28,706 bases of DNA, from NCBI GenBank assembly GCA_036477795.1, contig JAZGDL010000293.1, forward strand, positions 1-28,706, given 5' to 3'. Within the stretch, counting starts at the first letter, position 1. Each line of letters starts with the position of its first letter. The translations under genes were made by a program, and so were the position numbers. The notes under the pieces are model-generated. The model worked only from the letters and a program-made list of their open reading frames with translations, ran no database searches and was not told where the DNA came from. Source of the stretch: JAZGDL01 sp036477795 (GTDB lineage Bacteria > Planctomycetota > Phycisphaerae > UBA1845). Of this stretch, positions 23,546 through 28,706 are shown piece after piece.

Positions 23546-25075
23546 TTACAGTTGACGATCGAGGCGTCGATAGTGGATGGCTTCCAGCACGTCGTCGGCG
23601 GTGACGTCGGCCCGCTCCGCCAGATCGGCGATGGTGCGACTAACGCGGAGAATCTTGTCGTGGGCCCGGGCGGAGAGCCCCAGTTCGGTCATGGCCTGGC
23701 GAAGCACGGACTCACCAGTGTCATCCAGTTGACAGTGCTTACGGAGGAGCTTGCCGGTCATCCGGCCGTTGACCATCGTGGCATCGTCGCCGAATCGCTC
23801 TCGCTGCCGCTGCCGGGCGATCATCACCTGCTCGTACATGGCGGACGAGGCCGTCCCATCGCGCCGACTGCGCAGCTCGCGGAAGGGCACAGCCGGCACC
23901 TCAACATGCATGTCGATGCGATCGATCAGCGGCCCGCTGATGCGTGACAAGTACTTGTCAATCTGCAAGGGCGAACACTTGCACGGTTTGCGGGCGTCGG
24001 AGTAGTAGCCACAGGGACATGGATTCATGGCCGTGACCAGAACAAAGGACGCCGGAAAGCTGATGGTGCTGTGGGCTCGGGCGATGGTGACCTCCCCGTC
24101 TTCCAGCGGCTGGCGAAGTGCTTCCAGGGCCGATCGCGTGAACTCCGGGAACTCGTCGAGAAACAGTACGCCGTAATGGGCCAGGGAGACCTCGCCGGCT
24201 TGCGGGATCGTACCTCCACCAACCAGGGCGGGGGTGCTGGCGGAATGATGCGGCATACGCACCGGTCGCGTGGCCAGCAGGGCTGTCCCTGCCGGCAATG
24301 TCCCCGAGACGGAGTGGATACGCGTAGTCTCCAACGATTCTTCCAACGAGAGCGGAGGCAGAATCGTTGGAATCCGCTTGGCCAGCATGGTCTTTCCGGA
24401 ACCGGGCGGGCCGATGAGAAGTACATTGTGCATCCCGGCGGCTGCGACGGTCAGTGCTCGTTTGACGTGCTCCTGGCCGCGGACGTCGCCGAAATCGCAG
24501 TCATAGTTGCCGGCCTGGGCAAAGACCTTGTCCAGATCGATGACCACCGGTTCGATGGGGAGCTGGCCTGACAGAAAGCCGACGGCCTCGGTCAAAGATG
24601 CCACCGGTATGACCTCAAGCCCATCAACCACCGCCGCTTCCGAAGCGTTTTCCGCCGGCACGACGATCCCGCGGAATTCGCGCTTCTGAGCCAGCAAAGC
24701 CGCGGACAGCACGCCCTTGACCGGGCGGACTCGACCGTCCAGAGCCAGTTCGCCGGTAACCAGATAGTCTTTGGCGTGCTCCTCGATGACATCGCCGTGG
24801 GCGAAGAGGATGCCCAAGGCGATCGGCAAGTCGAAGGCCGGCCCTTCCTTGCGAAGATCGGCGGGGGCCAGGTTAATGACGGTCTTGTAGCGCGGAAACT
24901 GGTAGCCCGAATTCTGCAGGGCGCTGCGGACCCGCTCGATGCTCTCCTTGACCGCCGCGTCGGGCAGGCCCACCACGGTGGCGCCCGCAAAGCCATGTCG
25001 GGCAACGTCCACCTCCACTTCCACCTGGACGGCTTCAATGCCGAAGAACGTCGCGCTGTGAAGCCGGGCTACCAT
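23546..25075 (-). CDS. comM: YifB/ComM-family Mg-chelatase-like AAA+ ATPase
   Basis: 509 residues. The N-terminal Lon-like ChlI domain reads 'FFGIEAVQVEVEVDVARHGFAGATVVGLPDAAVKESIERVRSAL'. The AAA+ core has Walker A 'GPPGSGKT' (222-229), Walker B 'VLFLDEFPEF' (~300), and the 'NPCPCGYYSDARKPCKCSP' cysteine cluster typical of this family. The Mg_chelatase_C domain closes the protein. ComM proteins are hexameric helicases promoting branch migration during natural transformation. ATG 25075 matches the family start. It is convergent with mazF, only 12 bases between stops, and leaves little room for separate terminators. Confidence 0.96.
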   Translation of the reverse strand: MVARLHSATFFGIEAVQVEVEVDVARHGFAGATVVGLPDAAVKESIERVRSALQNSGYQFPRYKTVINLAPADLRKEGPAFDLPIALGILFAHGDVIEEHAKDYLVTGELALDGRVRPVKGVLSAALLAQKREFRGIVVPAENASEAAVVDGLEVIPVASLTEAVGFLSGQLPIEPVVIDLDKVFAQAGNYDCDFGDVRGQEHVKRALTVAAAGMHNVLLIGPPGSGKTMLAKRIPTILPPLSLEESLETTRIHSVSGTLPAGTALLATRPVRMPHHSASTPALVGGGTIPQAGEVSLAHYGVLFLDEFPEFTRSALEALRQPLEDGEVTIARAHSTISFPASFVLVTAMNPCPCGYYSDARKPCKCSPLQIDKYLSRISGPLIDRIDMHVEVPAVPFRELRSRRDGTASSAMYEQVMIARQRQRERFGDDATMVNGRMTGKLLRKHCQLDDTGESVLRQAMTELGLSARAHDKILRVSRTIADLAERADVTADDVLEAIHYRRLDRQL

Positions 25076-25446
25076 GGCGGGAATTGTAACCTACCGGGTC
25101 TAACCACGCGACGTTTCGGTGTTGGATCGCAAAGAACTCACCGGCGCGACCCGCCTCATTTGCCGGGGTTGCCACATGCGTTAGGCGGATGCTACAATGA
25201 ACATATGGTCACGATCGACGGCCGATTGATGGACCCCCAGCCTATGGAACCAGTCGAACCCGTCCCCCCGGGGGAGGATTCCATTCAGGTTCGTCTTATC
25301 GACGGTCATGCCCCATGAATGGGGCATAACCATGGTCGCGCCTTTCCCGTTTGCGGCGGGGACGGTGGTGTTGCGGGCGCGTCCAACGGGGGGCGCCGTC
25401 GCGATCAATCATCACTTGAAGGACGGGGCCGTCCGGGTCAGGCCGA
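25076..25446. other. Gap with a stranded antitoxin start
   Basis: No complete gene in 371 bases. It contains a promoter (TTGCCA 25169-25174, TACAAT 25193-25198) plus the first 37 codons of an antitoxin duplicated from the PemK operon at 25778-25966 (opposite strand). Past 25318, 'GACGGTGGTGTTGCGGGCGC' (25360s) resembles 'TATGGTGGTATTCCGGGCGC' at about 26138, part of a second short duplication. 'CCCCATGAATGGGG' (25311-25324) is a small hairpin. Confidence 0.6.
25205..25318 (+). pseudogene. Truncated duplicate of the PemK-partner antitoxin
   Basis: 37 codons: MVTIDGRLMDPQPMEPVEPV then PPGEDSIQVRLI, nearly identical to the first 32 residues of the antitoxin at 25778-25966, after which homology stops and a stop codon follows (DGHAP). 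The toxin-binding C-terminal half is missing and no toxin follows. The duplicated block, about 25165-25300, includes the promoter and the same 6-base distance from -10 to ATG. It lies in inverted orientation to the intact copy. Confidence 0.8.
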
Positions 25447-25800
25447 CTACAGGTCGACGGTCGCGCGCAGCAGATTAACCAGACGCTCAACAATCACCTG
25501 GTGTTCAGATTTTCCGAGGCGCCCGAGGGTGCGGCCAATGAGCGATTGGTGGAGCGTGAACAGCTTGGTCACCAGCGCTGCGGAGTCCACGGCCAGGCCG
25601 TTGTCGGCGGAGGCAGTAACGACCACGTCGTCGGGGCCAGCTTGCTCGATGCGTGACGTGACAAACGCTACCAAGTGATCCTGTCCACGCGAGAGGAGGA
25701 CGATCGCGGGGCGCTTCTTGCTTTGTGAAAGGTCGGTGAAGGGCGCCTCGACCAAGACGACGTCACCGGGCTTGGGACTACTCGTAGAGGTCCGGCTCAT
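25447..25800 (-). CDS. PemK/MazF-like toxin
   Basis: 117 residues: 'PKPGDVVLVEAPFTDLSQSKKRPAIVLLSRGQDHLVAFVTSRIE' is the PemK/MazF barrel, with the KRPAIVL loop and the VTS strand; 'LFTLHQSLIGRTLGRLG' is the usual C-terminal part. It is more divergent than the MazF at 23195 and belongs to the PemK-like subgroup. Its ATG (25800) lies 23 bases inside the antitoxin gene, so translation is coupled. Confidence 0.9.
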   Translation of the reverse strand: MSRTSTSSPKPGDVVLVEAPFTDLSQSKKRPAIVLLSRGQDHLVAFVTSRIEQAGPDDVVVTASADNGLAVDSAALVTKLFTLHQSLIGRTLGRLGKSEHQVIVERLVNLLRATVDL

Positions 25801-25966
25801 CCCGGAGGAAGTCGAACGCCGGGTTGTGGGTCAGGAGGGCGACGTCGGTAAACTCAGTTTGCCTGTCCCCGATAAGGCGAACCTGAATGGAATCCTCGCC
25901 CGGGGGGACGGGTTCGACAAGTTCCACATGCCGGGGGTCTATCAATCTGCCGTCAATCGTGACCAT
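25778..25966 (-). CDS. Antitoxin of the PemK-like pair
   Basis: 62 residues: MVTIDGRLIDPRHVELVEPV, 'PPGEDSIQVRLIGDRQTEF', 'ALLTHNPAFDFLRDEPDLYE'. I do not recognise a named DNA-binding fold. The acidic, tyrosine-ending C-terminus fits a toxin-binding tail, and the 23-base overlap with the toxin gene identifies it by context. The start at 25966 is set by the duplicate at 25205, where homology begins at the promoter and runs through the same ATG. The longer open frame to 26233 lies upstream of the promoter and is rejected. Confidence 0.8.
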   Translation of the reverse strand: MVTIDGRLIDPRHVELVEPVPPGEDSIQVRLIGDRQTEFTDVALLTHNPAFDFLRDEPDLYE

Positions 25967-26286
25967 CTGTTCATTGTAGCTCGGCTTAACGCATGCGGCA
26001 AGTCCCGGAAATGCGGCGGCTGGCGCGCCATTGAGGTAGGACGGGGATAACCGGTCGGTCACAGTCCGCCAGTCCCAACCGACTTCCCCCGTCTCCAAGT
26101 GGGAAATCGCGCCGATGACGCTGTTACTGCTGTCGGCGGGTATGGTGGTATTCCGGGCGCGTCGAACGGCGGCGGCGTAGGCGACTACGGGCCGGAGGGG
26201 GATATGTCGAATGACGAATTCTGAATTCGACATTCCTCCTGACCTTGCCGCCGGAGAGCCGGACGATGTTACCCGGCTACGGCACC
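25967..26286. other. Gap upstream of the PemK operon
   Basis: 320 bases without a supported gene. It contains the PemK-operon promoter near 25973-26001. An inverted repeat with arms ATGTCGAAT (26204-26212) and ATTCGACAT (26225-26233) surrounds GAATTC iterations. 'GGCGGGTATGGTGGTATTCC' (about 26130) resembles a sequence in the gap at 25355. Confidence 0.5.
25973..26001 (-). promoter_or_regulatory. Promoter of the PemK-like toxin-antitoxin operon
   Basis: On the minus strand TTGCCG (26001-25996), a 17-base spacer and TACAAT (25978-25973) lie directly upstream of the antitoxin. Only 6 bases (GAACAG) separate the -10 from the ATG, predicting a leaderless mRNA. The same arrangement is retained in the duplicate near 25169-25204 (TTGCCA, 18-base spacer, TACAAT, GAACAT, ATG). 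Confidence 0.7.
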
Positions 26287-26491
26287 TTAATGGCAGTGCT
26301 TTGCGATCAGTTCCCGAACCGCGGGTACAAGGTCGACAGGAACTTCAACGATAGACATCAGTCCAGTCTTCGTATCCCGCCTCGTCCTCGGCGACCGCTT
26401 CCTCCTCGGACTGGTCCTGATAATGCCTCAAGACCTTGTGCACCCTTTCCTCATCCCAGCTTTTTGGAAACCGACTCTGTAACATCATCAT
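26287..26491 (-). pseudogene. Small acidic antitoxin-like gene, split by a frameshift
   Basis: Two overlapping minus-strand frames appear to be halves of one ~68-residue protein. Frame one (26491-26345) reads MMMLQSRFPKSWDEERVHKV, 'LRHYQDQSEEEAVAEDEAGYEDWT' then DVYR and a stop. Frame two (26358-26287) reads MSIVEVPVDLVPAVRELIAK and HCH. I recall single short proteins in planctomycetes with the same order: F-P-x-x-W-D-E-x-R-V, E-E-x-A-V-A-E-D-E-A, then V-P-x-x-L-V-P-x-V-R-E-L-I-A-K. They look like antitoxins but I know of no proof. Alternatively the two frames are real overlapping genes. Confidence 0.5.
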
Positions 26492-26570
26492 TCTCTAACA
26501 AGGATATGCTACGCCTTAAGCTGTTGCCCGTCAAGCAGTTCGAAGTGGTCCGCGCGGCGGACCCTACCGG

Positions 26571-27158
26571 CTATTGCCGTTTCTCCGTGCCGGTCATTTC
26601 AAAGTGTTTCACGAGGCCCAGTGCGTCATACTCGGCCCAGCTCCATTCCATGGTGTTGTCATCGACGATGGTTACCATCCCTTTGTTCACAGTCGTGGAG
26701 CCGTCCAACGTGTTCCGGCCACGACCCTTGATGCGAAAGGTCCTGGTCTTGGGATCGTAGGTGGCAGTACTTGAACCGGTCATACCCCAGTCGTCGAACC
26801 ACCAGGTGCGATACTTCTTGATGGACGGGTCCCAGGTCCATACATCCACGCCCTCCATGGAACCCCACTCGCCCATATCAGCCGTCATGTGCCCGACCAG
26901 ATACCTTCCGCCGAGCTCCCATTTCACTTCGCTGGTCCCAGAGCCTTTCATGACTTCATCGGAACCGAACATCTTTGTCTCTGTGGTTGAAGTCCACTTG
27001 CCGAGGAATACTTCCAATTGTTTCATCTCTGCGGGAATCGCCTTCTGCTTGGCGGCCATCTCCGCCATGTCGAATTCGGTCGGTTGGCAGCCGGACAAGG
27101 CCGCTACCGCGGTCAGCACCATCACACCACGAAACGTTAAGCCATTCATCGCACTCAC
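26571..27158 (-). CDS. DUF1579-family lipoprotein
   Basis: 195 residues. MSAMNGLTFRGVMVLTAVAA followed by LSGC is a lipoprotein signal with a clear lipobox (Cys ~24). The mature protein is the DUF1579 beta-barrel: 'QLEVFLGKWTSTTETKMFG', 'VKWELGGRYLVGHMTADMG', 'GVDVWTWDPSIKKYRTWWFDDWGMTGSSTATYD' and 'MEWSWAEYDALGLVKHFEMTGTEKR'. It resembles lipocalin-like domains; no function is established. It should sit in the inner or outer membrane facing the periplasm. ATG at 27158 or 27149 can start it. It is probably a single-gene unit. Confidence 0.88.
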   Translation of the reverse strand: MSAMNGLTFRGVMVLTAVAALSGCQPTEFDMAEMAAKQKAIPAEMKQLEVFLGKWTSTTETKMFGSDEVMKGSGTSEVKWELGGRYLVGHMTADMGEWGSMEGVDVWTWDPSIKKYRTWWFDDWGMTGSSTATYDPKTRTFRIKGRGRNTLDGSTTVNKGMVTIVDDNTMEWSWAEYDALGLVKHFEMTGTEKRQ

Positions 27159-27287
27159 TCCTCTAAGAAAAACGCGTCTGATCGGAACACACCGCGTGCT
27201 CGCGATGTGCGCTCGCCCCGCCCACGCCGGCGGGACGACTCAGAACCGCGACCGTAAGGGAGCGGCCCTGGGGAAATCCCCAAGCGC

Positions 27288-27329
27288 CAATCATCAATTC
27301 GCAATCGTCAATCGTCAATCGTCAATTCC
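27288..27329. repeat. Heptamer array at the 3' end of trpE
   Basis: Six 7-base units on the plus strand: CAATCAT, CAATTCG, CAATCGT three times, CAATTCC. On the minus strand these are ATTGACG-type units. The trpE stop codon (27315-27317) and its last codons (Gly-Ile-Asp-Asp) lie inside the array. It is inverted relative to the array at 28184-28267. Confidence 0.85.
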
Positions 27330-28706
27330 GTCATGTTGGCGGCTGAGTTCCACTGCCCGCATCAATGCAGAGGCTTTATTCAGCGTTTCCTGATACTCCC
27401 GCTCGGGTTCGGAATCTCCGACGATGCCGGCCCCGGCTTGGATGTACCCCTGCTTGCCGTGGACCACGATGGTACGGATGGCGATGCACAAGTCCATGTC
27501 GCCGGTGGCACTGAAGTAGCCTATGGCACCGGCGTAGATGCCGCGGGCAGCCGGCTCCAGCTCGTCGATAATCTCCATGGCCCGAATCTTGGGAGCACCG
27601 GAAACGGTCCCGGCGGGGAAGGCCCCGGTGACCAGGTCGAAGGCATCGCAGTCGGCCCGAAGCGTCCCCTCCACGTTGGATACCAGGTGCATGACCCGCT
27701 TGAATCGTTCGATTTCAAGAGACTCAGTGACCTTAACGGAGCCGAATTGACACACCCGTCCGATGTCGTTTCGGGCCAGATCCACCAGCATGACGTGTTC
27801 AGCGAGTTCCTTGGGGTCAGCCCGAAGCTCGGCGGCTAACGCGCGATCCTCATGGGGCGTTCGCCCCCGCGGGCGTGTGCCGGCCAGCGGTTTGGTGATG
27901 GCGCGGTTCCCGGTCAGCTTGACCAGGACCTCCGGCGACGAGCCCAGTACATGCAGGCCGTCGAGTTGGAGGAAATACATGTAGGGTGAGGGATTGGTGC
28001 GTCTCAGCGAACCGTACAGATCAAGCGGCGGTGAGTTCACCGCAAAAGCGAACCTCTGGGACAGGACTACCTGGAAGATGTCGCCGGCGTAGATGTATTC
28101 CTTGGCGCGTTCGACTGAGCGCCGGAATTGCGCCGGGCTCATGTTCGGCGTCATACCGGACAGGGGGTCGGACCGCTGTGGGGATTGACGATTGACGATT
28201 GACGATTGACGATTGGGGATTGGGGATTGCGAATTGCGGATTGCGGATTGCGGATTGCGGATTGCGGATTCCCCTTCGTGCCTTCGTGCCTCCTTCGGGC
28301 TCCCTCCTTGGTCGCCCTCAGCTTCATGCCTTTCTTCGCCTTCGTCCCTTTCTTCCTTCGGGCCCTGAGCGCAGTCCGACAGGGCCGCTTTGATCTCATC
28401 AGTCCGCTGCCGGCCCCCGGTGCTGTCATAGAGAATGATGTGGGCCACGCCGTCGCGATGGTCCAGAACGATGATCTCCTCGGGAAATAGGAAATAGCTG
28501 TCAGGGTGGCCCAGCGGGTCAGGATTGCTGAGGGGCAGCCGTTCGAAACGATGCACCATTTCATAGCCCAGGTATCCGACCGCTCCACCGGAGAAGGTGC
28601 CCACCGACGGTGCGTCGCGACGGGCTTGCACCAGTGAGCGCAGCTCCTGGAGGGGATTGCCCGTGACACGCTTTGTCACTCCAGATTCTTCAATCTCGAT
28701 GTGCGG
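27315..28706 (-). CDS. trpE: Anthranilate synthase component I, N-terminus cut by window edge, repeat-derived insert
   Basis: About 463 residues are visible; the frame continues past the right edge (...PHIEIEESGVTKRVTGNPLQ), so roughly the first 100 residues of a ~500-residue enzyme are missing. It converts chorismate to anthranilate with TrpG, first step of tryptophan synthesis. Motifs: 'GTFSGGAVGYLGYEMVHRFE', 'AKEYIYAGDIFQVVLSQRF', 'LAGTRPRGRTPHEDRALAAEL', 'LVDLARNDIGRV', 'GTVSGAPKIRAMEIIDELE' and 'IQAGAGIVGDSEPEREYQETLNKASALMRAV', all of the chorismate-binding domain. Between the N-terminal and catalytic parts lies a ~60-residue low-complexity stretch (GPKEERDEGEERHEAEGDQG... AIRNPQS...) encoded by intergenic-type repeats at about 28182-28364. 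The last codons also lie in a repeat. The frame is intact, so the protein is probably made. Confidence 0.93.
   Translation of the reverse strand, partial: PHIEIEESGVTKRVTGNPLQELRSLVQARRDAPSVGTFSGGAVGYLGYEMVHRFERLPLSNPDPLGHPDSYFLFPEEIIVLDHRDGVAHIILYDSTGGRQRTDEIKAALSDCAQGPKEERDEGEERHEAEGDQGGSPKEARRHEGESAIRNPQSAIRNSQSPIPNRQSSIVNRQSPQRSDPLSGMTPNMSPAQFRRSVERAKEYIYAGDIFQVVLSQRFAFAVNSPPLDLYGSLRRTNPSPYMYFLQLDGLHVLGSSPEVLVKLTGNRAITKPLAGTRPRGRTPHEDRALAAELRADPKELAEHVMLVDLARNDIGRVCQFGSVKVTESLEIERFKRVMHLVSNVEGTLRADCDAFDLVTGAFPAGTVSGAPKIRAMEIIDELEPAARGIYAGAIGYFSATGDMDLCIAIRTIVVHGKQGYIQAGAGIVGDSEPEREYQETLNKASALMRAVELSRQHDGIDD
28184..28267. repeat. Twelve-unit heptamer array inside trpE
   Basis: On the plus strand: ATTGACG four times, ATTGGGG twice, ATTGCGA once, ATTGCGG five times; 12 x 7 = 84 bases with no interruption. 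On the coding (minus) strand it is read as AIRNPQS- and SIVNRQS-like heptads, three units per seven codons. Gain or loss of any number of units not divisible by three would shift the trpE frame. Confidence 0.95.
28268..28364. repeat. CCTTCG-rich repeat inside trpE
   Basis: Contains CCTTCGTGCCTTCGTGCC, CCTTCGGGCTCCCTCCTTGG followed by TCGCCCTCAG, and CCTTCGTCCCTTTCTTCC. The middle part matches the M20-pruA spacer near 8680-8709 almost base for base, and the CCTTCGTCCC part matches 14163-14182 before the radical SAM gene. On the coding strand it gives the charged residues EERDEGEERHEAEGDQGGSP. Confidence 0.85.

Noticed and set aside
10318..26491. Integrated phage or integrative element covering the accessory genes
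   Set aside because: No integrase, structural phage gene, tRNA or att-like repeat; housekeeping genes are interspersed.
28184..28267. CRISPR array
   Set aside because: Seven-base units without spacers or cas genes; a simple tandem repeat. The REP clusters likewise have no spacer-repeat structure.
1..28706. tRNA or rRNA genes
   Set aside because: I saw no cloverleaf-like conserved TTCGA arm or rRNA motif in any gap; gaps are repeat-filled instead.

Overview
The window looks like chromosomal DNA of a GC-rich diderm bacterium, most likely a planctomycete (Phycisphaerae-like or a relative). The evidence is a GH10-like protein of a type I recall as planctomycetal, a DUF1570 HExxH protein, a membrane protein ending in a planctomycete-style double-CxxC zinc ribbon, and LpxD, which implies lipid A. 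Family calls are by eye from the translated sequence; no database search was run.

Layout. 1-10.3 kb is mostly housekeeping: a GH10-like protein cut by the left edge (-), NAD(P)H-hydrate epimerase (+), a DUF1570 putative protease (+), the trkA-trkH potassium uptake pair (+), a secreted M20 amidohydrolase (-) and delta-1-pyrroline-5-carboxylate dehydrogenase (-). 10.3-13.6 kb is accessory: an ORF6N gene between pruA and a duplicated 5' fragment of pruA, a nucleotidyltransferase, mntA-hepT, a small conserved protein and hicBA. 14.2-17.95 kb is a compact + strand run: radical SAM protein, membrane protein, lpxD. 18.2-20.9 kb is accessory again: a hicB-like gene, a DUF104 antitoxin with a frameshifted VapC, a DUF4160-DUF2442 pair, and a REP-associated tyrosine transposase flanked by GTAG-headed REP palindromes. 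21-28.7 kb holds a TolC-like lipoprotein, an RHH antitoxin-MazF pair, comM/yifB, a second PemK/MazF pair, a broken small acidic gene, a DUF1579 lipoprotein and trpE running off the right edge.

Two themes stand out. The first is toxin-antitoxin density: about seven intact or decaying modules in roughly 16 kb, two of them with a -10 box exactly 6 nt before the antitoxin ATG, which predicts leaderless transcripts. The second is short dispersed repeats (several REP-like palindromes, heptamer arrays, 'CCTTCG' tracts) that fill most gaps and in one case lie in frame inside trpE. Duplicated gene starts (pruA, an antitoxin with its promoter) show local rearrangement.

How the genes work together: TrkA gates TrkH for potassium uptake. 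LpxD makes lipid A precursors and may be co-transcribed with the radical SAM and membrane proteins. PruA completes proline degradation to glutamate. TrpE commits chorismate to tryptophan.
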